The translations under genes and the position numbers were made by a program. A model generated the notes under the pieces. That model saw only the letters and a list, made by a program, of their open reading frames with translations. It had not been told where the DNA came from and ran no database searches. 64,000 nt of DNA. Origin: Amnibacterium sp. CER49. Its GTDB lineage: Bacteria > Actinomycetota > Actinomycetes > Actinomycetales > Microbacteriaceae. This document shows, one piece after another, positions 40,265 through 49,838 of the stretch. Position 1 is the first letter of the stretch; every line of letters begins with the position of its first letter. The stretch lies in contig NZ_JARVWQ010000002.1 in assembly GCF_029846255.1 (NCBI RefSeq), positions 806,001 through 870,000 on the forward strand. The letters run 5' to 3'.

Positions 40265-42049
40265 CTACTGCCGCTCGGCGGCGATCGTCGCGGCCACGCG
40301 GTCGACGACCTCGCCGACCGGCGTCGGCACGCGCTCGCCCGAGGCGCGGTCCCACACCTCGACGACTTGGTCGGCCAGCCCGCGGCCGACCACGACGATC
40401 GTCGGCACGCCGAGCAGCTCGGCGTCGGCGAACTTCACGCCGGGCGAGGCGCGCCGGTCGTCCACGAGCACGTCGGCGCCGTGCTGCTCGAGCTCGCGGC
40501 CGATGCGCTCGGCCTCCTCGAACACCGCCTCGTCCTTGCCCGTGGCGACGACGTGCACGTCGAACGGCGCGATCGCGCGGGGCCAGACGAGACCCTTCTC
40601 GTCGGCGTGCGCCTCGGCGACGAGCGCGAGATCGCGCGTCACCCCGATGCCGTACGAGCCCATCGTGACGGTGGCGAGCTTGCCGTTCGGGTCGAGCACC
40701 TTGAGCCCGAGGGCGTCGGCGAACTTGCGGCCGAGCGCGAAGACGTGGCCGATCTCGGTGCCGCGAGCGAGCTCGATCGGCCCGGAGCCGTCGGGCGCGG
40801 GGTCGCCCTCGCGCACCTCGGCGAGCTCGACGGTGCCGTCGGGGGTGAAGTCGCGTCCGGCGACGAGCGACTTGACGTGCCGCTCGGGCTCGTTCGCGCC
40901 GGTGACCCACTCGGTGCCGTCGACGACGCGCGGATCGACGAGGAAGCGGACGCGGCTCGCCGCCCCCTCGCCCAGCACCGGGCCGCGGGCGGTCCACGGC
41001 CCGATGTAGCCCTTCACGAGCGCGGGGTTCGCGGCGAAGTCGTCGTCGGTGGCGGCCTCGACCGCGGCGGGGTAGAACGCGGCCTCGGCGCGCTTCAGGT
41101 CGGCGTCACGGTCGCCGGGGATGCCGGCGACCACGACCTCGCGGCGTCCGTCGACGTGGGTGAGGGCGAGCACGACGTTCTTCAGGGTGTCGCCGGCCGT
41201 CCAGGCGCGACCGTCGTCGCGCGGGTGGCGCTCGTTCAGCAGGTCGACGAGCGTCGCGATCGTCGGGGTGCCGGGCGAGTCGAACACGGTCGCCGGGGGC
41301 AGGCCGTCGACCGCTCGCGGCGCGGGGGCGAGGGTGCGGAACGCCTCGACGTTCGCGGCGTAGCCGCTCGCGGAGCGCACGAAGGTGTCGTCGCCGACGG
41401 GCGTCGGGTGCAGGAACTCCTCGCTGCGGGAGCCGCCCATCGCGCCGGCGTGCGCCGAGACGATCACGTAGTCGAGCCCGAGGCGGCGGAAAACCCGCTC
41501 GTACGCGGCGCGCTGCAGCTCGTAAGAGGCCTCGAGGCCCGCGTCGTCGACGTCGAAGGAGTACGCGTCCTTCATGGTGAACTCGCGCCCGCGGAGCAGG
41601 CCCGCGCGCGGCCGCGGCTCGTCGCGGTACTTGTCCTGGATCTGGTAGATCGTGAGCGGCAGGTCCTTGTACGACGAGTACAGGTCCTTCACGAGCAGCG
41701 TGAAGGCCTCCTCGTGCGTCGGCGCGAGCAGGTAGTCGTCGCCCTTGCGGTCCTGCAGCGTGAAGATGTCGTCGCCGTACTCGTCCCACCGCCCGGTGGC
41801 GCGATAGGCCTCGGCCGGCAGCAGCGCCGGGAAGTGCACCTCCTGGGCGCCGGCCGCCTCCATCTCCTCGCGGACGATGGCCTCGACCTTCGCCTTGACC
41901 CGCAGGCCGAGCGGCAGCCAGGCGAAGAGGCCCGGTCCCTGGCGGCGGATGTACCCGGCCCGGAGGAGCAGCTTGTGGCTCGCGAACTCGGCGTCGGCGG
42001 GGTCCTCCCGCAGCGTGCGGAGGAACAGCCGGCTCATGCGCGTCACCAC
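40265..42049 (-). CDS. proS: Prolyl-tRNA synthetase
   Basis: 594 residues, bacterial class II ProRS. Class II motifs are visible: [17 protein letters not shown] and [12 protein letters not shown] (motif 1 and substrate loop), [22 protein letters not shown] (motif 2 with its Arg), and GSYGIGVTR (motif 3). The middle (~225-400) is the INS editing domain; the end has the anticodon-binding domain. I chose the GTG at 42049 because TAGATT (42058-42063) lies 8 bases away; the ATG at 42037 ([12 protein letters not shown]) is the alternative. Confidence 0.94.
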   Translation of the reverse strand: MVTRMSRLFLRTLREDPADAEFASHKLLLRAGYIRRQGPGLFAWLPLGLRVKAKVEAIVREEMEAAGAQEVHFPALLPAEAYRATGRWDEYGDDIFTLQDRKGDDYLLAPTHEEAFTLLVKDLYSSYKDLPLTIYQIQDKYRDEPRPRAGLLRGREFTMKDAYSFDVDDAGLEASYELQRAAYERVFRRLGLDYVIVSAHAGAMGGSRSEEFLHPTPVGDDTFVRSASGYAANVEAFRTLAPAPRAVDGLPPATVFDSPGTPTIATLVDLLNERHPRDDGRAWTAGDTLKNVVLALTHVDGRREVVVAGIPGDRDADLKRAEAAFYPAAVEAATDDDFAANPALVKGYIGPWTARGPVLGEGAASRVRFLVDPRVVDGTEWVTGANEPERHVKSLVAGRDFTPDGTVELAEVREGDPAPDGSGPIELARGTEIGHVFALGRKFADALGLKVLDPNGKLATVTMGSYGIGVTRDLALVAEAHADEKGLVWPRAIAPFDVHVVATGKDEAVFEEAERIGRELEQHGADVLVDDRRASPGVKFADAELLGVPTIVVVGRGLADQVVEVWDRASGERVPTPVGEVVDRVAATIAAERQ

Positions 42050-42057
42050 GACGGTCG

Positions 42058-42063
42058 AATCTA
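42058..42063 (-). promoter_or_regulatory. -10 hexamer for proS
   Basis: TAGATT on the minus strand, 8 bases before the GTG at 42049. A second hexamer, TAGCCT at 42154-42159, lies upstream of the hairpin at 42083-42119 and could start a longer leader. Confidence 0.45.
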
Positions 42064-42082
42064 TCGAAGCCGGGGAGCAGCG

Positions 42083-42119
42083 AAGGACCCCGCCACCCTC
42101 AGCAGGCGGCGGGGCCCTT
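42083..42119 (-). terminator. Hairpin between ispG and proS
   Basis: AAGG-a-CCCCGCC (42083-42094) pairs with GGCGGGG-c-CCTT (42108-42119), 12 bases per arm with one mismatch and a 13-base loop. It could end ispG transcription or attenuate a longer proS message. Confidence 0.5.
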
Positions 42120-42285
42120 CAGCCGACGACGTTCGGGCCGTGCGGTGCGCGCAAGGCTAGGAGCCGCATCGCGCCTCCCCCGGGCACGCCACGCCGCGAC
42201 ATCGGTGACCGCATGCCCTCGGGACGCATGCAGGCGCTCGTCCGCCGACCGATGCCCCGACGGCGCACGCTCCGTGCCGGCCGCC

Positions 42286-43437
42286 TCAGGCGGTGACGAC
42301 CTCAGGGGTGCCGAGGGCCGCGTCCGGACCCATCTCGTCCGCGAGGCGGTTCGCCTCGGCGATGAGCGTCTCGACGATCTCGGCCTCGGGCACGGTCTTG
42401 ATGACCTTGCCCTTCACGAAGATCTGACCCTTGCCGTTGCCCGAGGCGACGCCGAGGTCGGCCTCGCGGGCCTCACCCGGCCCGTTCACGACGCAGCCCA
42501 TCACCGCGACGCGGAGCGGGACCGTCATGCCCTGCAGCCCCTCGGTCACGTCGTCGGCGAGTGTGTAGACGTCGACCTGTGCCCGCCCGCACGACGGGCA
42601 CGACACGATCTCGAGGCGGCGCTCGCGGAGGTTCAGGGACTGCAGGATCTGCAGCCCGACCTTGACCTCCTCGACCGGCGGCGCGGAGAGCGAGACGCGG
42701 ATGGTGTCGCCGATGCCCTCGCCGAGCAGGATCCCGAACGCGGTCGCGCTCTTGATCGTGCCCTGGAACGCCGGGCCCGCCTCGGTGACGCCGAGGTGCA
42801 GCGGCCAGTCGCCCCGCTCGGCGAGCAGGCGGTAGGCCTTCACCATCACGACCGGGTCGTTGTGCTTGACCGAGATCTTGAAGTCGTGGAAGTCGTGCTC
42901 CTCGAAGAGGCTCGCCTCCCAGACCGCGCTCTCGACGAGCGCCTCGGGTGTGGCCTTGCCGTACTTCTCGAGGAGGCGAGGGTCGAGGCTGCCGGCGTTC
43001 ACGCCGATGCGGAGCGAGACCCCCGCGGCCTTCGCGCGTTCGGCGATCTGCTTGACCTGGTCGTCGAACTTGCGGATGTTGCCGGGGTTCACCCGCACCG
43101 CCGCGCAGCCGGCGTCGATCGCGGCGTAGACGTAGTTGGGCTGGAAGTGGATGTCGGCGATGACCGGGATCTGGCTCTTCTTCGCGATGATCGGCAGCGC
43201 CTCGGCGTCGTCGCGGCTCGGCACGGCGACGCGGACGATGTCGCAGCCGGAAGCGGTGAGCTCGGCGATCTGCTGCAGCGTCGCGTTGATGTCGGTCGTC
43301 GGCGTCGTGGTCATCGACTGCACGCTGACCGGCGCGTCACCGCCCACGAGCACCTTGCCGACACGGATCTGCCGCGACTTCCGGCGGGGAGCGAGCACCT
43401 CCGGCGCCTTCGGCATCCCCAGGTTCACAGCGGGCAC
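42286..43437 (-). CDS. ispG: 4-hydroxy-3-methylbut-2-enyl diphosphate synthase
   Basis: 383 residues from the GTG at 43437, supported by a GAGGTGG ribosome binding site and TAGCCT at 43467-43472. The MEP-pathway enzyme reduces MEcPP to HMBPP with a [4Fe-4S] cluster. The TIM-barrel part has [12 protein letters not shown] and DIHFQPNY; the cluster Cys are SCPSCGR (~279-282) and [10 protein letters not shown] (~313), with the catalytic Glu just after. It lies with dxr and the rseP-like gene in the conserved dxr-rseP-ispG order, here separated by the CGNR/EamA insertion. Confidence 0.95.
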   Translation of the reverse strand: MPAVNLGMPKAPEVLAPRRKSRQIRVGKVLVGGDAPVSVQSMTTTPTTDINATLQQIAELTASGCDIVRVAVPSRDDAEALPIIAKKSQIPVIADIHFQPNYVYAAIDAGCAAVRVNPGNIRKFDDQVKQIAERAKAAGVSLRIGVNAGSLDPRLLEKYGKATPEALVESAVWEASLFEEHDFHDFKISVKHNDPVVMVKAYRLLAERGDWPLHLGVTEAGPAFQGTIKSATAFGILLGEGIGDTIRVSLSAPPVEEVKVGLQILQSLNLRERRLEIVSCPSCGRAQVDVYTLADDVTEGLQGMTVPLRVAVMGCVVNGPGEAREADLGVASGNGKGQIFVKGKVIKTVPEAEIVETLIAEANRLADEMGPDAALGTPEVVTA

Positions 43438-43500
43438 AGCCCCACCTCGTCTCTCTTGCCGCGTCCAGGCTACTTCGGCGCGGCCGGGCGCCCGGTTCGG

Positions 43501-44058
43501 TCAGCCGGCGGCGTTGGCCCGGCGAGCCCGGTAGGCGGTGACGTTCATCCGGTTGCCGCAGTTGCCGACGTCGCAGAACCGCTTCGAGCGGTTGCGCGAC
43601 AGGTCGACGAGCACCGCGGTGCAGTCGTCGGCCGCGCAGACCTTGAGCCGCGTCGTCTCATCGGCCCGGACGAGGTCGGCGAGCGCCATCGCGGTCTCGA
43701 CCCGGATGCGCTCGGCGAAGGGCGCATCGCCCGGCACGGCGTGCACGTGCCAGTCGTAGGCGTCGTGGCGCACGAGCCGCGGCACGGCGTGGGACTCGGC
43801 GAGCACCCGGTTCACGTGCTCGGCGATCTCGTCGCGGGACTCCGTGAAGAACGCGCGCAGCTCACCGCGCAGCTCGCGGAGGGCGTCGAGCTCCTCCTGC
43901 GTGCGCAGGAGGTCGCCGGAGTAGGCCCAGCCGGTGAAGAAGGCGGCCACGTCCTCGACGCTCGTGAGCTCGTCCTCGTCGCTGCGCGACGCCCCGGGCT
44001 CGGTGTTGACGAGCGCCGCGGCGGAGTGCAGGACGGCTTCCGTGTCATCGGTGAACAC
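43501..44058 (-). CDS. CGNR zinc-finger/ABATE-type regulator
   Basis: 185 residues from the GTG at 44058, with AGGAG seven bases upstream; upstream open frame is not conserved. The N-terminal ~130 residues are the ABATE ligand-binding-like domain (FFTGWAYSGDLLRT); the C-terminus is the CGNR zinc finger: CAADDC (~149-154), SKRFCDVGNCGNRMNV with two Cys, and an RARR tail. CGNR proteins are thought to bind DNA and control efflux or stress genes. It is divergent from an EamA exporter over an operator-like repeat, so it probably represses both. Confidence 0.9.
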   Translation of the reverse strand: MFTDDTEAVLHSAAALVNTEPGASRSDEDELTSVEDVAAFFTGWAYSGDLLRTQEELDALRELRGELRAFFTESRDEIAEHVNRVLAESHAVPRLVRHDAYDWHVHAVPGDAPFAERIRVETAMALADLVRADETTRLKVCAADDCTAVLVDLSRNRSKRFCDVGNCGNRMNVTAYRARRANAAG

Positions 44059-44061
44059 GAT

Positions 44062-44119
44062 TTGACTCCTGACGGGTGCTGGATCTAGCGTCAGGAGTGT
44101 ACTGCAGTTGACTCCTGAC
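44062..44119. promoter_or_regulatory. Three-site operator between the CGNR regulator and the EamA exporter
   Basis: TTGACTCCTGAC lies at 44062-44073 and again at 44108-44119; the reverse half-site GTCAGGAGT lies between at 44090-44098. Adjacent sites form inverted pairs around ACTCCTGAC. The first copy's TTGACT can be a -35 with TAGCGT (44086-44091) as -10 on the plus strand, and the same copy covers the CGNR ribosome binding site, so one protein bound here would block both genes. Confidence 0.75.
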
Positions 44120-44152
44120 AGGAGATCGACTCGGGATCGGAGGAGGGTCGTC

Positions 44153-45163
44153 GTGAGCCGGGTGCGCTGGATGCTCGTCGCCGTGCTGTCGGCCCTCGCC
44201 TTCGGGATGTCGGGGACCTTCGTGAAGCCCGTGCTCGACGCGGGCTGGAGCCCGGGTGCGGGCAGCATCGTGCGCACCGGCATCGGGACGCTGATCCTCG
44301 CGGTGCCGACGATCCGGGCCCTCCGCGGCCGCTGGCACCTCGTCGCGCGCCTCTGGCTGCCGATCCTGCTGTTCGGCGGTATCGGCATCGCCGGTACCCA
44401 GACCGCCTACTTCCTCGCGGTGAGCCGCATCCCGGTGAGCACCGCGCTCATGATCGAGTACCTCGCTCCCGTGCTGCTCGTCATCGCGACCGGCGTCTGG
44501 CTGCGACGCGTGCCGCCCGTGCGGGTGATCGCCGGGGCGCTGCTCGCGATGGCGGGGCTCGCGCTCGTGCTCGACCTCGGGGCCGGCGTCGCGCTCGACC
44601 CGGTCGGGCTCACCGCCGCCTTCGTCGCCGCCGTCGTCTGCGCCGTCTACTTCCAGCTGTCCGCGACGCTTCCCCTGCCGCCGCTCGCGCTCACCGGGCT
44701 CGGCTTCGCGGTCGCCACGGTGGTCTCGGCGGTCCTCGGCGTCACCGGGCTCGTCCCGGTCACGGTCGGCGGCTGGACCGTCGAGCTGCTCGGCGCCCAC
44801 GTCTCGGCCCTCGTGCCGCTCGCCGTGGTCGTGCTGATCGCGACCGCGCTCGCCTACTCGATCGAGGTCGCGGCCGCGGCGCACGTCGGGGCGCGGGCCG
44901 CCTCGTTCCTCGCGCTCACCGAGGTGCTCTTCGCCACCGCGGCCGCCGCGCTCGTGCTCGGCCAGCTGCCCGGGCCGATGCAGGCCGCGGGCGGCGTCGT
45001 GCTGCTCGCCGGCGTGCTGCTCGTGGTGTCCGCCCCGACCGCGCACGCGGTTCCGCGCGTCCACGACGAGGAGCCCGCGGTGCCCGCCGGGGAGCACGTC
45101 CCGGTCGCGTCGCAGCGCCCGCGCGTCGCGCGTCCCGGGCGCGCGGCACCGGCGCGCCGCTGA
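44153..45163 (+). CDS. EamA/DMT superfamily transporter
   Basis: 336 residues from the GTG at 44153, with AGGAGG six bases upstream. Ten hydrophobic helices in two five-helix repeats, the EamA (RhaT/YdcZ-like) layout; the first repeat holds GMSGTFVKPVLDAGWSPG and TALMIEYLAPVLLV, the second FLALTEVLFATAAAALVLGQ. The C-terminal ~50 residues are hydrophilic. These exporters move amino acids, metabolites or drugs. Divergent from the CGNR regulator, probably under its control. Confidence 0.88.
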   Translation: MSRVRWMLVAVLSALAFGMSGTFVKPVLDAGWSPGAGSIVRTGIGTLILAVPTIRALRGRWHLVARLWLPILLFGGIGIAGTQTAYFLAVSRIPVSTALMIEYLAPVLLVIATGVWLRRVPPVRVIAGALLAMAGLALVLDLGAGVALDPVGLTAAFVAAVVCAVYFQLSATLPLPPLALTGLGFAVATVVSAVLGVTGLVPVTVGGWTVELLGAHVSALVPLAVVVLIATALAYSIEVAAAAHVGARAASFLALTEVLFATAAAALVLGQLPGPMQAAGGVVLLAGVLLVVSAPTAHAVPRVHDEEPAVPAGEHVPVASQRPRVARPGRAAPARR

Positions 45164-45241
45164 CCGAGCCCGCTTCGGCGGCGACTCCGGTCAGAACGGG
45201 CGGGAAGGGTCGGCAGGCACGGCCGTCGGCACCCGGGCCGC

Positions 45242-46639
45242 CTAGAAGAGGGTGATGGGGCGGACGATGTCCGCGTACACGAGCAGCAGGCTCATCCCGC
45301 CGAGCAGGATCGCCACGGCGAACGTGAGCGGCATGAGCTTCGCCGTGTCCACCGGCCCCGGGTCGCGACGATGGAGGAGCCGCGCGACGGACCGGCGGAG
45401 CCCCTCCCAGAGCGCACCGATCACGTGCCCGCCGTCGAGCGGCAGGAGCGGGATCAGGTTGAACACGAACAGCGCGATGTTCAGGCTGCCGAGGATGCCG
45501 ACGATCCCGGCCACCTTGGACACCACCGGCACCTGGTCCGACGCCGCGATCTCCCCGGCGATGCGGCCGACGCCGACCACGCCGATGGGGCCGTTCGGGT
45601 CGCGCTGGCCGCTCCCGAACGCCGCTTGCGCGACGCCGACGAGACGCTGCGGCAGGTTCACGATCACGCCGGCGACGGAGGCGACGTTGTTCCCCACCGC
45701 CGGCAGCACCGCCGAGACCGGCTGCTGGGCCAGCGCCTCGGTCGGGCTGATGCCGATGAAGCCGACCTGCGTGGTCTCGACCTTCCCGGACCCGTCCTTC
45801 ACGGGGGTGCCCTGCGCGTCGGTGACGGCGACCGTGTTCTCGCGCGGGGTGACGCGCACGCTGCTCGTCGCGCCGTCGCGGCGCACGGTGAGCGTGATCG
45901 GGGTGTTCGCCGACCGGCGGATCACGTCGGTCACGTCGGTCCACCGCGCGACGGCGCGACCGTTCACCGCCGTGATGACGTCGCCCGGCTTCAGGCCGCT
46001 CGCCGCCGCAGGGGCGCGCTCGTCGGCGGCCGTGCAGCTCGTGCTCGTCGACCTCGCCGGCTTCACGCACTGCGAGATCGACTGGATGGTCGTCGTCGGC
46101 TGCACGACGCCGAAGCCGCAGAGCACGATCCCGGTGAACAGGATGCCGAGAGCCAGGTTCATGACGGGGCCCCCGAGCATGATGACGACGCGCTTCCACA
46201 CGGGCAGCCGGTAGAAGGCCCGGTGCTCCTCCCCCGGCCGGATCTGCTCCTGGCTCGAGTCGCGCGCGTCCTGCACGAGCCCCGAGAAGAAGCCGGTCGA
46301 CGCGGTGCGCGCTCGCGCGGGGTCGGACTCCGCGGGCACCTCGGGCGCGAGGTCGGTGCCGGCGGGCTCGAACAGGCGGCCGCGGCGCTTCGTCCTGGCG
46401 GGCGGGAACATGCCGACCATCGAGATGTACCCGCCGAGCGGGATGAGCTTCAGGCCGTACTCGGTCTCGCCGCGGGTCCGGGAGAAGACGGTGCGGCCGA
46501 AGCCGATCATGTACTGCGTCACCCGGACGCCGAACAGCTTCGCGGGCACGAGGTGGCCGATCTCGTGCAGGCCGATCGAGACGATCACCCCGAGCAGCAC
46601 GGCGACGAGGCCCACGACGTAGAGCAGGTCGGCGTTCAC
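45242..46639 (-). CDS. Site-2 protease family intramembrane metalloprotease (RseP-like)
   Basis: 465 residues from the GTG at 46639. Zinc-binding HEIGH at residues 25-29 in the first helix, the PLGGYISMVGMFPP loop, a central PDZ domain (~215-300: GLKPGDVITAVNGR), and the second active-site motif NLIPLLPLDGGH near 400. It cuts transmembrane segments of anti-sigma factors or remnant signal peptides. It follows dxr on the same strand, the conserved arrangement. An insertion of ~50 residues after the first helices is hydrophilic. Confidence 0.93.
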   Translation of the reverse strand: MNADLLYVVGLVAVLLGVIVSIGLHEIGHLVPAKLFGVRVTQYMIGFGRTVFSRTRGETEYGLKLIPLGGYISMVGMFPPARTKRRGRLFEPAGTDLAPEVPAESDPARARTASTGFFSGLVQDARDSSQEQIRPGEEHRAFYRLPVWKRVVIMLGGPVMNLALGILFTGIVLCGFGVVQPTTTIQSISQCVKPARSTSTSCTAADERAPAAASGLKPGDVITAVNGRAVARWTDVTDVIRRSANTPITLTVRRDGATSSVRVTPRENTVAVTDAQGTPVKDGSGKVETTQVGFIGISPTEALAQQPVSAVLPAVGNNVASVAGVIVNLPQRLVGVAQAAFGSGQRDPNGPIGVVGVGRIAGEIAASDQVPVVSKVAGIVGILGSLNIALFVFNLIPLLPLDGGHVIGALWEGLRRSVARLLHRRDPGPVDTAKLMPLTFAVAILLGGMSLLLVYADIVRPITLF

Positions 46640-46694
46640 CGGGCCAGGGTACGTGCGCGCCGACCGCGGGCGGCGCGACGCGGCGCCCGGGCGC

Positions 46695-47795
46695 CTATGG
46701 GGTCGCCGAGAGTCGCCGGTCGGCCTCCTCGCGGGCCGCGCGGTCGGCCTCGAGCACCGCCTCGCGGGTGAGCCCTCCGGTCGGCCGCGGCACCGCGCCG
46801 AGCACGTCCTCGACCACGGCGAGGATGTCGAGGAACCCGATGCGGCCCGCGTGGAACGCGTGCACGGCCTGCTCGTTCGCGGCGTTGAGCACCGCGGGCG
46901 CGGTGCCACCCTCGGTGCCGACGCGCTTCGCGAGCTCGACCGCGGGGAAGGCCTGCTCGTCGAGCGGCTCGAACGTCCAGGACTGCGCGCGCGTCCAGTC
47001 GAGCGGCGTGCCGACGCCCGGCACGCGGTGCGGCCAGTCGAGGCCGAGCGAGATGGGCAGCCGCATGTCGGGCGGCGACGCCTGCGCGATCGTCGCGCCG
47101 TCGGTGAACTCGACCATCGAGTGCACGATCGACTGCGGATGCACGACCACGTCGATCCGGTCGAAGGGCACGTCGAACAGCAGCGAGGCCTCGATCACCT
47201 CGAGCCCCTTGTTCACGAGCGTCGCCGAGTTCGTCGTCACCATGAGGCCCATGTCCCAGGTGGGGTGGGCGAGCGCCTCCGCCGGGGTGACGGCGGCGAG
47301 CTGCTCGCGCGTCCGCCCACGGAACGGGCCGCCGGACGCGGTGAGCACGAGCCGCCGGACCTCGTCGTGGGTGCCGGACGCGAGGCACTGCGCGAGTGCC
47401 GAGTGCTCGCTGTCGACGGGCACGATCCGCTCCGGAGCCGCGAGCGCCTTCACGAGCGGGCCGCCGATGATGAGCGACTCCTTGTTCGCGAGCGCGAGCA
47501 CGGGTCCGGTCTCGAGCGCGGCGAGCGTGGGGCCGAGGCCCGCGGCGCCGGTGATGCCGTTCACGACGACGTCCGCCGGCACGTCGCGGACGAGCGCCTC
47601 AGCGGCCTCGGCGCCGAGGGCGGTGGCGCGGACGCCGAAGCGCTCGGCCTGCTCGGCGAGCAGCGCGGCGTTGCGGCCCGCGGCGAGCCCGACGACCTCG
47701 AAGCGCCGCGGGTTCGCGGCGATCACGTCGAGCGTCTGCGTGCCGATCGAGCCGGTCGAGCCGAGCAGCAGGACCCGGCGGCGGTCGCCGCTCAC
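46695..47795 (-). CDS. dxr: 1-deoxy-D-xylulose-5-phosphate reductoisomerase
   Basis: 366 residues from the GTG at 47795, somewhat short compared with E. coli Dxr. It forms MEP from DXP with NADPH and a divalent metal. The Rossmann start [27 protein letters not shown], the metal motif [12 protein letters not shown] and [10 protein letters not shown] are all present, as is the [11 protein letters not shown] block and the [12 protein letters not shown] loop. Its start overlaps the OsmC stop by four bases. Confidence 0.94.
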   Translation of the reverse strand: MSGDRRRVLLLGSTGSIGTQTLDVIAANPRRFEVVGLAAGRNAALLAEQAERFGVRATALGAEAAEALVRDVPADVVVNGITGAAGLGPTLAALETGPVLALANKESLIIGGPLVKALAAPERIVPVDSEHSALAQCLASGTHDEVRRLVLTASGGPFRGRTREQLAAVTPAEALAHPTWDMGLMVTTNSATLVNKGLEVIEASLLFDVPFDRIDVVVHPQSIVHSMVEFTDGATIAQASPPDMRLPISLGLDWPHRVPGVGTPLDWTRAQSWTFEPLDEQAFPAVELAKRVGTEGGTAPAVLNAANEQAVHAFHAGRIGFLDILAVVEDVLGAVPRPTGGLTREAVLEADRAAREEADRRLSATP

Positions 47796-48256
47796 GGGGT
47801 CCGCGGGTCGATGACGACGGGTACCCGCACCGAGTTGGCGATGAAGCAGAGCCGGTGCGCGTCCTCGTGCAGCGCGTCCGCGAGCGCGCGCTGCGACTCG
47901 TCACCGAGCACGACCCGCGGCCGCAGGGTGACGGCGGTGAGGCGCCCGCCGCCGTCGGGATCGACCTGGAGCTCCGCGGTGGCCGCGTCGGTGTAGCCGG
48001 TCACGACCACGCCGGCCCGCACGCAGACGTGGAGGTACGAGAGCAGGTGGCACTGCGAGAGGGCCGCGACGAGCAGCTCCTCCGGGTTCCAGCGGTCGGG
48101 GTCGCCGAAGAAGGCGCGGTCCGCGCTGCCGGCGAGGTCCGGCTTGCCGCTCGCACGGACCGTGTTCGTGCGGTCGTAGTCGCGGTAGGCGGTCGTGCCG
48201 CTGCCGCGGTTCCCCGTCCACTCGACCTCGACGGCGTAGGAATGGTTCGCGGCCAC
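47792..48256 (-). CDS. OsmC family peroxiredoxin-like protein
   Basis: 154 residues from a GTG at 48256. OsmC/Ohr fold with the two redox Cys in [16 protein letters not shown] (~74) and [10 protein letters not shown] (~137). The family reduces organic hydroperoxides. The opening [17 protein letters not shown] and [11 protein letters not shown] are typical of the YhfA-like branch. TAGGCT six bases before the start makes it a leaderless message that also carries dxr through a GTGA overlap. Confidence 0.88.
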   Translation of the reverse strand: MAANHSYAVEVEWTGNRGSGTTAYRDYDRTNTVRASGKPDLAGSADRAFFGDPDRWNPEELLVAALSQCHLLSYLHVCVRAGVVVTGYTDAATAELQVDPDGGGRLTAVTLRPRVVLGDESQRALADALHEDAHRLCFIANSVRVPVVIDPRTP

Positions 48257-48262
48257 GGGGCG

Positions 48263-48268
48263 AGCCTA
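48263..48268 (-). promoter_or_regulatory. -10 hexamer of a leaderless OsmC/dxr promoter
   Basis: TAGGCT on the minus strand, 6 bases before the GTG at 48256. Confidence 0.55.
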
Positions 48269-48286
48269 GGCCGGGGAGGCGGGACG

Positions 48287-48748
48287 GTGATCGGACGGCG
48301 GCTGCTGACGGCGGACGACTGGCGCGAGTGGCGCGCGCTCCGGCTGCGGGCGCTCGCCACCGATCCCGGGGCCTTCGGCTCGACGCTCGCCGACTGGACC
48401 GGTCCGGGCGATGCGGAGGAGCGGTGGCGCCGCCGGTTCGCGGACGTGCCCGTCAACCTGCTGCTCGACCTCGACGGCGAGCCCGTGGGCATGGTGGCCG
48501 CAGTGCCGGCGGACGACGCGGTCGAGCTGATCTCGCTCTGGGTCGTGCCGGCGGCCCGCGGCCGCGGCGTCGGGGAGGCGGCGATCGACGCCGTCGTCGA
48601 GCTCGCGGGCGACCGGCCGGTCGTGCTGTCCGTGCGCGCCGCGAACGATCCCGCGATCGCGCTCTACGTCCGCTGCGGGTTCGTCGACGACGGCGCGGAT
48701 CCGGACGACCCGCTCGAGCGGCGGATGCGCCGGGCGCCTCGGCCCTGA
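48287..48748 (+). CDS. GNAT family N-acetyltransferase
   Basis: 153 residues from a GTG at 48287, downstream of a GGGGAGG ribosome binding site. The acetyl-CoA site is VVPAARGRGVGEAAIDAVV (~86-104, the Q/RxxGxG/A signature), with LSVRAANDPAIALYVRCGF as motif B. Acceptor unknown. The gene is divergent from OsmC/dxr and convergent with the FKBP lipoprotein (4-bp gap). Confidence 0.88.
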   Translation: MIGRRLLTADDWREWRALRLRALATDPGAFGSTLADWTGPGDAEERWRRRFADVPVNLLLDLDGEPVGMVAAVPADDAVELISLWVVPAARGRGVGEAAIDAVVELAGDRPVVLSVRAANDPAIALYVRCGFVDDGADPDDPLERRMRRAPRP

Positions 48749-48752
48749 GCGA

Positions 48753-49760
48753 TCAGGCGGCGTGCGTGGTGGCGAGCACGTCGATCACGAACACCATGAC
48801 GTCGGTGCCCTTGATCGAGCCGTCCGACGAGCCCTTGCTGCCGTAGCCCTGGTCGGCGGGCACGATCGCGACGACCTGCGAGCCGATCTTCTGGCCGACG
48901 AGCGCCTTGCCGAAGCCCTTGACGACCGCGGTCGTGGCGAAGCTCGTCGGCCCGGTCTTGCCCCACGACTGGTCGAAGATCGAGCCGGTGCGCCAGAGCA
49001 CGCCCTGGTACTGCACGGTGACCGTGTCGCCGCTCCTCACCGTCTCACCGGTGCCGACGCGGCGGTCGGCGATCTCGAGCGACTTCGGCGCGGAGGTGGC
49101 CGGGATCTTCACGCTCGGGGTGCCGTTCGCGGCCGTCGTGACCTTCGGGAACGACGCGGGCAGCGCCTTCAGCGCGCCGGTCGCCTTCGTCGGGGTCAGC
49201 TCGAGGATGTCGGCGACGAGCACGAGCGAGTCGCCGCCCCCGACGCCGAGCTGCTCGGATCCCGCGGAGCCGAACGCCGCCGAGGCGGGGATGACCGAGG
49301 CGAACCGCTCCCCCGCCCTGCCGCAGACGAGTGCCTGCACGAGTCCCGGCAGGTACTGGGTGGTGTCGGCGGTGAGGATGACCGGCTTCTTCGCGCCGTA
49401 GCCGCTCGAGTCGAGCAGCTTGCCGTTCTTGCCGTCGTAGAGGGAGTAGGCGATCTGCACGCTGGCGCCCGCCTTCACGGTGTCGCCGCTGCCCGCCTTC
49501 AGCACGGTGCGCTGGGTGGCGCTCGTCGACGTCGGCAGCGGGAACTTCACGGTGGGCGCCGACCCCGCCTTGCCGTTGACCTGCACGGCGTTCGAGGCGC
49601 TGCCCGGCTTCGCGCAGGCGGATGCGCTGACGGCGTTCGACGTCGTCGGCGAGGCGGAGGGCTTCGCGGGGCCGCTGCTGCACGCGGTGAGCGCGAGGGC
49701 CGTGACCGCGACGAGGGCGGCGGGCACGAGGCGGAACGGGGTGCGGGGCCGGGAACGCAT
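48753..49760 (-). CDS. FKBP-type peptidyl-prolyl isomerase lipoprotein (two domains)
   Basis: 335 residues. A signal peptide ends in the lipobox LTAC with the lipidated Cys at 27, so it is anchored outside the cytoplasmic membrane. Two FKBP domains follow: a first diverged one (~90-190, VQIAYSLYDGKNGKLLDSSG ... ASAAFGSAG) and a canonical second (~220-330, VTVQYQGVLWRTGSIFDQSW, KGFGKALVGQKIGSQV, ADQGYGSKG). It folds exported proteins. AGGA precedes the ATG. Confidence 0.92.
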   Translation of the reverse strand: MRSRPRTPFRLVPAALVAVTALALTACSSGPAKPSASPTTSNAVSASACAKPGSASNAVQVNGKAGSAPTVKFPLPTSTSATQRTVLKAGSGDTVKAGASVQIAYSLYDGKNGKLLDSSGYGAKKPVILTADTTQYLPGLVQALVCGRAGERFASVIPASAAFGSAGSEQLGVGGGDSLVLVADILELTPTKATGALKALPASFPKVTTAANGTPSVKIPATSAPKSLEIADRRVGTGETVRSGDTVTVQYQGVLWRTGSIFDQSWGKTGPTSFATTAVVKGFGKALVGQKIGSQVVAIVPADQGYGSKGSSDGSIKGTDVMVFVIDVLATTHAA

Positions 49761-49838
49761 CGGACCATCCTGCGGGATGCCGGGACGGCGGCTGCGCGGG
49801 ACGCGGCGCGTCTCAGCGGATCCATCACGACGCGGTGC

